Shown here one piece after another: positions 1-5,032 of a stretch of 7,169 bases of DNA; positions within the stretch are counted from its first letter, which is position 1, and each line of letters begins with the position of its first letter. Origin of the DNA: Bacteroidota bacterium (GTDB lineage Bacteria > Bacteroidota > Bacteroidia > 2-12-FULL-35-15); NCBI GenBank assembly GCA_021413595.1, contig JAIOQD010000569.1, forward strand, positions 1 to 7,169, read 5' to 3'. Below the pieces are notes generated by a model that made no database searches, was not told where the DNA came from, and worked only from the letters and a program-made list of their open reading frames with translations. The position numbers and the translations under genes were made by a program.

Positions 1-20
1 TCGGGAAGGATATTGTTCAT

Positions 21-55
21 TTTGTTAGCTTTTTAAAAAGGATTTAGTAAATTTG
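21..55 (+). promoter_or_regulatory. Bacteroidota-type promoter for the stress protein genes
   Basis: A perfect match to the Bacteroidota -7 consensus TAnnTTTG is seen at 48-55 (TAAATTTG). A TTTG that can serve as the -33 element is at 21-24. The 23-nt gap between them is at the long end of what is usual for this class. Transcription would start near position 60-62, leaving a leader of about 50 nt before the first stress protein start. This is a motif reading only; the start site is inferred. Confidence 0.5.
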
Positions 56-64
56 TTCTTTATA

Positions 65-81
65 TTAAACAATTGGTTTAA
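65..81. promoter_or_regulatory. Small inverted repeat in the leader of the first stress gene
   Basis: TTAAAC (65-70) and GTTTAA (76-81) form a perfect 6-bp dyad around a 5-nt spacer. It begins a few bases after the predicted transcription start, where an operator or a short leader hairpin could sit. The AT-rich background makes chance occurrence quite possible, and no known regulator site is recognised. Confidence 0.2.
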
Positions 82-114
82 TTATTAAAATATTCCCAAA
101 AGTATTCAAAATTT

Positions 115-1002
115 ATGATTCAACATACCAATAAAATTTTAGTACCAACTGATTTTTCTGAACAATCCAATATTGCTTTAGAACAATCCTATAACATCGC
201 TAGAGAATATAATGCTGAGATCACCTTACTGTATGTGATTGAAGATAGTGGCATGCTTGCAAAATTGTTTTCAAGCGAACAACATGAGGACCATAGAAAA
301 AACATTCAATATCAATTGGATCTATTGGCTGCTGCTGTTGAAAAGAAAAGTAAAATAACGGTAAACACCCTCATTGCCAAAGGTACTATTTATGAAAAGA
401 TCGCTGAAGTAGCCGACCTTATTGATGCAACCATGATAATTATGGGAACTAATGGTGGAGAAGGAATAAAAAAACGATTTATTGGCTCAAATGCATTGCG
501 TGTGGCACGTGAATCCAAAATACCTGTGATCACAATCAGAGGAAAACATCACCGTAACGGATGCAAAAATATTGTGTTGCCACTTGATTTGACAAAACAA
601 ACTCGCGAAAAAGTAGGTAAAGCAATTGAACTTTCAAGATTATTTAATGGTGCTACAGTACGTGTGGTTTCGATTTTATTTACTACTGATGAGTTTTTAG
701 TAAATCGCCTTACACGTCAATTAGGACAAGTTAAAGCTTTTTTAGAAAAAGAAGGCGTAGAATGTACTGCCGAAATTATTAAAAGCATAAAAAGTAATGA
801 AACTTTGGCACAAAATATTTTGGAATATGCTACCCAGGTTGATGGCGATCTAATTATGATTATGACTCAGCAGGAGGTTGATTTTACAAAATATTTTATT
901 GGTTCTGCTGCACAGGAAATCATTCACCATTCAACCATTCCCGTAATGAGCATCACACCAATTGAAAGAAAAGATACTACACTTTTTTCAAATCCGTATT
1001 AA
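115..1002 (+). CDS. Universal stress protein, two tandem UspA domains
   Basis: This is a cytosolic stress-response protein of 295 residues, about twice the length of a single UspA domain, so it is a tandem-domain form. Domain 1 covers about residues 5-142 and opens with the typical KILVPTDFSE strand-turn. It carries a complete nucleotide-binding signature G-x2-G-x9-G-S (G111, G114, G124, S125), so ATP binding is likely. Domain 2 covers about 150-283, starting at KNIVLPLDLT. There the first two glycines are replaced (MTQQEV around 250-255) and only the terminal GS (263-264) remains, so it probably does not bind nucleotide the same way. The ATG sits behind an A/T-rich leader with no Shine-Dalgarno, as is common in Bacteroidota. 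A paralogue follows 112 bp downstream on the same strand and probably shares the promoter. The family is certain; the stress it answers cannot be read from the sequence. Confidence 0.95.
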   Translation: MIQHTNKILVPTDFSEQSNIALEQSYNIAREYNAEITLLYVIEDSGMLAKLFSSEQHEDHRKNIQYQLDLLAAAVEKKSKITVNTLIAKGTIYEKIAEVADLIDATMIIMGTNGGEGIKKRFIGSNALRVARESKIPVITIRGKHHRNGCKNIVLPLDLTKQTREKVGKAIELSRLFNGATVRVVSILFTTDEFLVNRLTRQLGQVKAFLEKEGVECTAEIIKSIKSNETLAQNILEYATQVDGDLIMIMTQQEVDFTKYFIGSAAQEIIHHSTIPVMSITPIERKDTTLFSNPY

Positions 1003-1006
1003 AACC

Positions 1007-1062
1007 CTTCTCTTCATTCTTCAGAGAAGAACAGTTACCCTCTCCACAAGACAGGGCGAGGC
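1007..1062. repeat. Degenerate GC-rich palindromic repeat between the two stress genes
   Basis: The stretch after the first stress gene's stop is C/G-richer than its surroundings. CTTCTCT (1007-1013) pairs with AGAGAAG (1023-1029) in a 7-bp hairpin with a 9-nt loop. Directly after it, ACCCTCTCC (1037-1045) and AGGGCGAGG (1053-1061) look like the arms of a second, decayed palindrome. The wording resembles the better-preserved elements near 2842-2954, so this is probably an old copy of the same type of intergenic repeat. The first hairpin has no U-run and is not a convincing terminator. Confidence 0.4.
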
Positions 1063-1114
1063 ATAAAAAGAGTAAATACTTAAAAGATAATAATCAATTA
1101 AAAATTAAACAGTT

Positions 1115-1993
1115 ATGCAACCATTTAAAATTGAAAAAATTCTAATCCCAATTGATTTTTCAGAGACTTCTATGCTTGCAATTGAGCATGCAACATATAC
1201 TGCAAAGTTGTTTAAAGCAGAGTTGGTACTTTTACATGTTGTAGAAAAACATTGGGAAAAATTCAGTATTGTAGTTCCTGAAATGCGCATTGCCCCACCA
1301 GATGATATTATAAATTCAATAGAAAAAAGATTAGAGATACTTGCTACCAATATCCGGTTGGAACACGGAATAAAATCAATTTGTATTACCGCAAATGGAA
1401 CTATTTTTAGTGAAATTATTTCGGTATCAAAAGAACATAATGTTGATCTGATAATACTGGGAACCCATGGTACTTCAGGATTTGCTGAATTTTTTGTTGG
1501 AAGTAATGCTTATAAAGTAGTTACAAGTGCAGAATGTCCGGTAATATCAGTTCAAACACATTCTCAAAAATTAGGTTTCAAAAATATTCTTGTACCAATT
1601 GATAATTCAGCTCATTCACGTCAAAAAATTAATCATGCAATTGTGATGGCGCGACAATTTTCTGCACAACTGCATATTATAGGTTTAGCTGATTTTGAAG
1701 AGGAAACAGAACTTCATAAATTTAAACTTAAACTGGAGCAAATTGAAGAATATATTAATAAATGTGATCTTACCTGTACCCTAGAAATCATTCATGGAAA
1801 AAACCAAGCCACAATGACTTCTGATTATGCACAATCCACAGGTGCTGATCTAATTATTATAATGACAGATCAGGATGAAAATATTACCGGGCGTTTACTT
1901 GGGGCTTATGCACAACAGATCGTGAATCATTCAAAAATTCCGGTAATGAGTGTTCAACCTTTTATTGGAACTACTTCTTCCTGGGCTTATTAA
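1115..1993 (+). CDS. Universal stress protein, two tandem UspA domains (paralogue)
   Basis: A 292-residue paralogue of the preceding gene with the same two-domain plan. Domain 1 (about 5-147) starts with KILIPIDFSE and keeps the full nucleotide-binding signature G-x2-G-x9-G-S (G116, G119, G129, S130). Domain 2 (about 155-282) starts with KNILVPIDNS, but its signature has decayed to MTDQDEN near 250-256 with GA at 263-264. Both paralogues therefore share an intact N-terminal and a degenerate C-terminal site, which suggests that duplication came after the domains had specialised. The ATG is preceded by an A-rich tract and there is no separate TAnnTTTG promoter in the 112-bp gap, so read-through from the first gene is likely. 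Transcription ends at the strong hairpin 15 bp after the stop. The residues between the domains and at the C-terminus differ clearly between the copies, so this is not a recent duplication. Confidence 0.95.
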   Translation: MQPFKIEKILIPIDFSETSMLAIEHATYTAKLFKAELVLLHVVEKHWEKFSIVVPEMRIAPPDDIINSIEKRLEILATNIRLEHGIKSICITANGTIFSEIISVSKEHNVDLIILGTHGTSGFAEFFVGSNAYKVVTSAECPVISVQTHSQKLGFKNILVPIDNSAHSRQKINHAIVMARQFSAQLHIIGLADFEEETELHKFKLKLEQIEEYINKCDLTCTLEIIHGKNQATMTSDYAQSTGADLIIIMTDQDENITGRLLGAYAQQIVNHSKIPVMSVQPFIGTTSSWAY

Positions 1994-2007
1994 AGAATAA
2001 CCTATTC

Positions 2008-2045
2008 AAAAAAATCCGTTACGTATTACGTAACGGATTTTTTTT
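2008..2045. terminator. Bidirectional intrinsic terminator
   Basis: A run of seven A (2008-2014) is followed by TCCGTTACG (2015-2023), a 5-nt loop, CGTAACGGA (2029-2037) and eight T (2038-2045). The core stem is 9 bp and extends to 16 bp through the A/T tracts. Read on plus it ends the stress protein genes (stop at 1993). Read on minus, the A-run becomes a U-run and it ends the DUF4197 gene (stop at 2062). The symmetry and placement between convergent genes make this a clear call. Confidence 0.92.
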
Positions 2046-2061
2046 GATCATTTTTATTTAA

Positions 2062-2814
2062 TTAAAGATTACCAAATACGCGTTTTAAAATGTCGTTAAC
2101 ACGTGCCATAGGATCTTTTCTTATTTTCAATTCTTCCTCAGCTAAAAGCATAAACAAGCCAGCCATCGCTTTTTCTGTAACATAAGCAGTTAAATCAGGG
2201 TTTTGCTTTTTCACCATCGGTATCTTGTTGTATTTAGTAATAATTGGATTCCAGTATTTGGTTACTTCCACTTTATCAATAGCAGCTTTTACAATGGGAG
2301 TAAATTTTTGTTTTAATTCAGCATTTGTTTTATCCTTTAAATATTGTGTTGCTGCATTATCAGCACCTTTTAATATTCCAAAACCATCTCCTATGCTCAT
2401 TCCTTTAACAGCGGTAATAAATATAGGGGCAGCATTTTTTGCGGCCTCTTCAGCAGCACGGTTTAAAGTCATTACAAATTTATCAGTTTGTGGTTTCATA
2501 CCTAATGCATCCATCTTATCCTTTACCTGTTTTGCTTCAGGAGGAAAAGGAATAAACAACTTAGGATTCTTATAATAACCATCCACTTTAGATGCAATCC
2601 CGGTAGAATTATTGGTTCCTACAGTTAATGCATCTTTTAATCCTTTTATAACTTCATCATTACTTAACGGTTTAGTACCGGTTCCTTTGCTATCCTGCAG
2701 CGCTTTATCGGCAGCAGCTTTTGCAGCGGCAGCTCTTTGCTGTAAACTTTGGCTTGTACATGCAGTGATTGACATGATAATCAATGCAATGGTTGGAATA
2801 ATGTTTTTTTTCAT
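2062..2814 (-). CDS. DUF4197-family lipoprotein
   Basis: A 250-residue exported lipoprotein of unknown function. The N-terminus has KK, a hydrophobic stretch (about 5-17) and a lipobox I16-T17-A18-C19, so it should be cleaved and lipidated at C19 and anchored in a membrane facing the periplasm. The mature part begins with an Ala/Lys/Gln-rich helical linker (about 22-42). It then matches the DUF4197 pattern as I know it: an early LSNDEVIKGLKDAL segment, KIPMVKKQNPDLTAYVTEKA, and a C-terminal helix in which AGLFMLLAEEELKIRKDP leads into the end. I chose the start at 2814 because it places the signal peptide at the N-terminus. An in-frame ATG at 2853 would add 13 residues encoded by the GC-rich repeat. 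GAGGTAAC lies about 9 nt upstream of the chosen ATG. It is the last gene of a minus-strand group and ends at the shared terminator. Confidence 0.88.
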   Translation of the reverse strand: MKKNIIPTIALIIMSITACTSQSLQQRAAAAKAAADKALQDSKGTGTKPLSNDEVIKGLKDALTVGTNNSTGIASKVDGYYKNPKLFIPFPPEAKQVKDKMDALGMKPQTDKFVMTLNRAAEEAAKNAAPIFITAVKGMSIGDGFGILKGADNAATQYLKDKTNAELKQKFTPIVKAAIDKVEVTKYWNPIITKYNKIPMVKKQNPDLTAYVTEKAMAGLFMLLAEEELKIRKDPMARVNDILKRVFGNL

Positions 2815-2841
2815 TTTTTTTGTTGTTACCTCAGCCTTTCC

Positions 2842-2866
2842 CAGCCCCTCCAAAGGGGAGGGGCTG
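2842..2866. repeat. GC-rich palindrome, REP-like element A
   Basis: CAGCCCCTCC (2842-2851) and GGAGGGGCTG (2857-2866) form a perfect 10-bp stem with a 5-nt loop, strikingly GC-rich in an AT-rich window. Read on the minus strand, with its flanks, it has the CCCCTTTGGAGGGGCTGGG shape that I recall from dispersed intergenic palindromes in many Bacteroidota genomes. It lies 27 bp upstream of the DUF4197 start, so it would be in that gene's leader or in a read-through transcript. No T-run follows on either strand, so it is not a standard terminator. Confidence 0.65.
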
Positions 2867-2933
2867 TTGGTGAGATGGGTTTATAAACTGTTGTTAATTA
2901 TTATCTATTTACTATGCTTTCTTTACGTTTCGC

Positions 2934-2954
2934 CTCCTCTCTTTTGGAGAGGGG
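2934..2954. repeat. GC-rich palindrome, REP-like element B (inverted to A)
   Basis: CCTCTC (2936-2941) pairs with GAGAGG (2947-2952) around TTTTG, extended by a T-G and a C-G pair to 2934/2954. Flanks on plus (CGCCTC before, GATTAAGGGCTGA after) mirror the flanks of element A read on minus. The two are therefore related copies in opposite orientation, 67 bp apart. Such inverted doublets are typical of REP-type repeats. It begins 15 bp after the stop of the FAH-family gene (in transcription direction) and may stabilise that transcript end. Confidence 0.6.
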
Positions 2955-2969
2955 ATTAAGGGCTGATGT

Positions 2970-3581
2970 CTATTTTATTTCAAAGTCAAGCAGTTTTTGA
3001 TTTTCAATAAAAGCTTCGAGTCTATCTCCTATCTTCACAGGGCCAACACCTTCGGGTGTTCCTGTATAAATTAAATCACCAGTTCTAAGTGTAAAATATT
3101 TTGAAATGTATGCAATTATTGCATCAAATGAAAACAATAGATCTTTAGTATTTCCTTCCTGAACATTATTTCCATTGATCTTTAAATGGAAATTAATATT
3201 TTTTTCGTCAGAGAACTGTTTTTTGTCAATGAACTTTCCAATGGGTGCTGCACCATCAAATGCTTTTGCTTTTTCCCAGGGCAAACCATTTTTTTTACAT
3301 TCAGCCTGAATGTCACGAGCGGTAAAATCAATTCCTATGCCAATTTCATCATAATACTTATTTGCGAATTGAGTTTGAATATTTTTACCCGGTTTATTGA
3401 TCTTTAAAACCAATTCAACTTCATGATGTATTTCTTTTGAAAAGTCGGGATAATAAAATGGGTTGTTATCCTTTATTAATGCAGTATCTGGCTTTAGAAA
3501 AAAAACGGGTTCGGTAGGTATAACCGAGTTCATTTCTTTGGCATGTTCAGCGTAATTACGTCCTATGCAAATTATTTTCAT
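2970..3581 (-). CDS. Fumarylacetoacetate hydrolase family protein, acylpyruvase-like (FAHD1/YcgM type)
   Basis: A 203-residue cytosolic metal-dependent enzyme. Its length and sequence follow the single-domain FAHD1/YcgM branch, which hydrolyses acylpyruvates and/or decarboxylates oxaloacetate. Seen: the opening IICIGRNYAEHAKEM; metal ligands E54, E56 (in HHEVEL) and D85 (in IGIDFTARD); the likely catalytic H13-E16 pair; K106; and the signature TGTPEGVGPV at 173-182. These positions correspond to the human FAHD1 sites as I remember them, so the enzyme should be active with Mg2+ or Mn2+. The start at 3581 is chosen because homology begins there. An in-frame ATG at 3614 adds 11 unrelated residues inside the intergenic gap. 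It follows the exonuclease gene by 53 bp on the same strand and is probably in its transcript. The exact substrate is not determined by sequence. Confidence 0.92.
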   Translation of the reverse strand: MKIICIGRNYAEHAKEMNSVIPTEPVFFLKPDTALIKDNNPFYYPDFSKEIHHEVELVLKINKPGKNIQTQFANKYYDEIGIGIDFTARDIQAECKKNGLPWEKAKAFDGAAPIGKFIDKKQFSDEKNINFHLKINGNNVQEGNTKDLLFSFDAIIAYISKYFTLRTGDLIYTGTPEGVGPVKIGDRLEAFIENQKLLDFEIK

Positions 3582-3634
3582 ATTTAATAAATTTGTGAAA
3601 TTAACAAAACACAACTGAATGCAGAATTTTCCGA

Positions 3635-4447
3635 TTATTTATTAAAAGCCAACCGTAATTTAATATCGGTCAATATTTTTTTTGTGTATAAAGGGAAATC
3701 ACCATTCAACATCCATGAATAATAAGATGGTTCATCACGTAATACCTGTTCTACCGACTTTCCTGTATGTTTACCAAAATTAAATACTTCCACCCCTTGT
3801 TCGTTAAAAATGATACGACCAGCTAAATCGGCATTCTTATTGATATTCGTAAAACTATGCAAGGCATTGATGTCATTTTTTACAGGAATGGATTTAATTC
3901 CTTTTTTATCTTCAAATTCAACACCATCATAGCGTTCGAGCTGAGCTATAAACACCTCATAAGTTGCCTCAATATCGGCCTGAGCACTGTGAGCATTTAT
4001 TATTTCTTTTCCACAATAGAATTTGTATGCAGCTTTGAGTGTACGCTGTTCCATTTGATGAAAAATATTTTGAACATCTATAAAACGTCTGCCTTTTAAA
4101 TCAAATTCAACTTCAGCGCGCATAAATTCTTCAACTAATACAGGGATATCAAATCTATTGGAGTTGTATCCTGCCAGATCACAACCTTTCAAAAATTCGG
4201 CAAGGCTTTTAGCGATGCCTTTAAAAGTTGGTTCATTAATTACATCTTTATCGTAAATACCGTGTATCTCTGATGATTGCTTAGGGATAGGTATTGTTGG
4301 ATTGATGCGTTTAGTTTTTATTTCTTTGGTTCCATCAGGCCAGATCTTTAAAATTGAAATTTCTACAATACGGTCAGAAGCTACATTTACACCTGTGGTT
4401 TCAAGATCAAAAAAAGCAATAGGACAGGTTAAATTCGGTTGGATCAT
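3635..4447 (-). CDS. DnaQ-like DEDDh 3'-5' exonuclease with ExoX-type C-terminal domain
   Basis: A 270-residue nuclease. The N-terminal domain (about 8-172) has all DEDDh motifs: ExoI AFFDLETTG with D14 and E16, ExoII AGYNSNRFD with D100, and ExoIII HSAQADIEA with H153 and D158. It should therefore be a two-metal 3'-5' exonuclease on DNA or RNA ends. After a Lys/Asp-rich linker (about 173-210), residues 222-262 (FNFGKHTGKSVEQVL ... YYSWMLNGDFPLYTKK) match the small domain found after exonuclease domains in ExoX-like proteins. This makes it a stand-alone repair or RNA-end nuclease rather than the Pol III proofreading subunit; databases often label such genes 'DNA polymerase III subunit epsilon'. 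It is the first gene of the minus-strand group, 53 bp before the FAH-family gene. No convincing promoter motif is seen upstream. Confidence 0.92.
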   Translation of the reverse strand: MIQPNLTCPIAFFDLETTGVNVASDRIVEISILKIWPDGTKEIKTKRINPTIPIPKQSSEIHGIYDKDVINEPTFKGIAKSLAEFLKGCDLAGYNSNRFDIPVLVEEFMRAEVEFDLKGRRFIDVQNIFHQMEQRTLKAAYKFYCGKEIINAHSAQADIEATYEVFIAQLERYDGVEFEDKKGIKSIPVKNDINALHSFTNINKNADLAGRIIFNEQGVEVFNFGKHTGKSVEQVLRDEPSYYSWMLNGDFPLYTKKILTDIKLRLAFNK

Positions 4448-4646
4448 AAGTATAATGTTTTAAAATTTGATTGATTGCCCTATGAATATATACAAATACG
4501 GATTTGAAATTTCGTAATATTTGGCTTCCTAGGACGTTAGAAAACACAATATTAAGAAAATAATCAAGGCTATGTCCTGAGATATTTTCAAAAAAAATAA
4601 AATTCGTATTACTTTGATTTACATTTTTTTAAACTATCCTTGTACT
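4448..4646. other. Divergent intergenic region, 199 bp
   Basis: This AT-rich spacer separates the exonuclease gene (reading left) from the small basic protein gene (reading right), so it should carry promoters for both. The plus-strand candidate is listed separately. On minus I find no proper TAnnTTTG; the nearest (TAATATTG, CGTATTTG) are off by a base or in spacing. A perfect 8-bp palindrome GAAATTTC lies at 4506-4513, of unknown meaning. No coding stretch or RNA gene is recognised. Confidence 0.5.
4613..4642 (+). promoter_or_regulatory. Candidate promoter for the small basic protein gene
   Basis: TTTG at 4613-4616 and TATCCTTG at 4635-4642 (one mismatch to TAnnTTTG) are separated by 18 nt, acceptable for a Bacteroidota -33/-7 pair. 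Transcription would begin about 5-7 nt after 4642, which is at or just inside the ATG at 4647. The message would then be leaderless or nearly so. If that is wrong, the true promoter lies further upstream; TACTTTG at 4610-4616 is a poorer option with a 1-nt spacing error. Confidence 0.3.
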
Positions 4647-4793
4647 ATGAAAAAGAAAACTTTCCAACTTTTAGCACAGTTTAACAAACTTTTTTTGCCG
4701 AAATATTATAAACGCGATCTAAATAAACTTAAGGGCTGGGAAAAAGCGATTGTTGGTTATAAGTATTGGGTTACCATTAAATCATTAGGTTAA
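4647..4793 (+). CDS. Small basic protein, 48 residues, conserved-looking, function unknown
   Basis: ATG at 4647 to TAA at 4791 encodes 48 residues with 12 Lys/Arg and only two acidic residues (net about +10). Seen: an N-terminal KKKTFQLLAQFNKLFLP segment that can form an amphipathic helix, a Lys/Tyr-rich middle, and a C-terminal KAIVGYKYWVTIKSLG that ends on small and hydrophobic residues. There is no signal peptide or clear transmembrane span. From memory, similar tiny Bacteroidota proteins (MKK..F.LLA..NK..LP...K.DL.KL.K..KAI.GY.YWVT...L) exist, sometimes mislabelled 'SsrA-binding protein' although they lack the SmpB fold. The high charge would suit RNA, ribosome or membrane contact, but that is inference. 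It stands alone between divergent and convergent neighbours. No Shine-Dalgarno is present. Confidence 0.7.
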   Translation: MKKKTFQLLAQFNKLFLPKYYKRDLNKLKGWEKAIVGYKYWVTIKSLG

Positions 4794-4923
4794 CTCGCTT
4801 TCAAATACTATTTTCCTTATCAGTAATTTCTTTGTTACTAGTTATGATTGGAACAATAATGGAACACTCTCGAAGTTAGTAGATCCCAATTCACCTTTTG
4901 ATCTTCGCATTTATTTCTCAATA

Positions 4924-4967
4924 GGTACTAATTCAGTCGAATATTTCCAAATAAATTCTCTAGTACC
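4924..4967. repeat. Imperfect long hairpin
   Basis: GGTACTA (4924-4930) is the exact complement of TAGTACC (4961-4967). Inside, GAATATTT pairs with AAATA..TTC across a 2-nt loop if two bases bulge, giving a two-tier hairpin of 44 nt. There is no T-run directly after it. It may be a transcript-end structure of the small gene, a remnant of a small mobile repeat, or chance in AT-rich DNA. Confidence 0.25.
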
Positions 4968-4982
4968 GTCCTTTTCAAAAAC

Positions 4983-5007
4983 AATCACTGTAAATTAGTT
5001 GGTGATT
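4983..5007. terminator. Weak bidirectional terminator-like hairpin
   Basis: AATCAC (4983-4988) and GTGATT (5002-5007) form a 6-bp stem with a 13-nt loop. On plus it runs into TTTGTTTTTC and on minus into GTTTTTG. It lies between the convergent small basic gene (stop 4793) and the M1 peptidase fusion (stop 5033), where terminators for both are needed. The short, low-GC stem and long loop make it a weak call. Confidence 0.3.
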
Positions 5008-5032
5008 TGTTTTTCAATACAAATTTTAGTTT

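Larger units (their letters stand above)
4794..5032. other. Intergenic region of 239 bp, possible gene remnant
   Basis: No gene with a start codon is supported here. The plus frame from 4789 to the TAG at 4996-4998 is open for 69 codons, including an SYDWNNNGTLSKLVDP stretch, but contains no ATG at all and overlaps the end of the small basic gene. On minus, a 25-codon open stretch runs from 4988 to the stop at 4911-4913. Either could be the tail of a decayed gene or chance. Two hairpins in this stretch are listed separately. Confidence 0.4.

Noticed and set aside
1007..1029. Hairpin after the first stress gene as a terminator
   Set aside because: No U-run follows, and the surrounding sequence fits a decayed repeat better; read-through to the second stress gene seems likely.
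1105..1350. Minus-strand open frame of 81 codons
   Set aside because: It lies antisense to the start of the second stress protein gene, whose coding status is certain, and its product resembles no family.
2815..2853. Longer start for the DUF4197 lipoprotein at 2853
   Set aside because: It would place 13 charged residues before the signal peptide and is encoded partly by the GC-rich palindrome; the ATG at 2814 puts KK and the hydrophobic stretch at the N-terminus and has GAGGTAAC upstream.
2225..2959. Two plus-strand open frames of about 115 codons each
   Set aside because: Both are antisense to the DUF4197 gene; their hydrophobic, Ala/Ser/Phe-rich products are what the reverse of that gene's codons gives, and one runs through the repeat pair.
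3582..3614. Longer start for the FAH-family protein at 3614
   Set aside because: The extra 11 residues do not match the family, whose homology begins at the ATG at 3581.
3186..4099. Plus-strand open frames at 3186-3407 and 3857-4099
   Set aside because: They are antisense to the FAH-family and exonuclease genes, with Phe/Ile-rich products expected from reversed AT-rich coding sequence.
4516..4524. TAATATTTG as a plus-strand -7 box
   Set aside because: It has three bases between TA and TTTG instead of two and lies more than 120 bp before the next gene; no partner -33 box fits.
4911..4988. Minus-strand 25-codon frame beginning with GTG
   Set aside because: It reads like a protein tail but is too short, has a stop just upstream, and is contradicted by an equally plausible plus-strand open stretch; kept only as part of the possible remnant.
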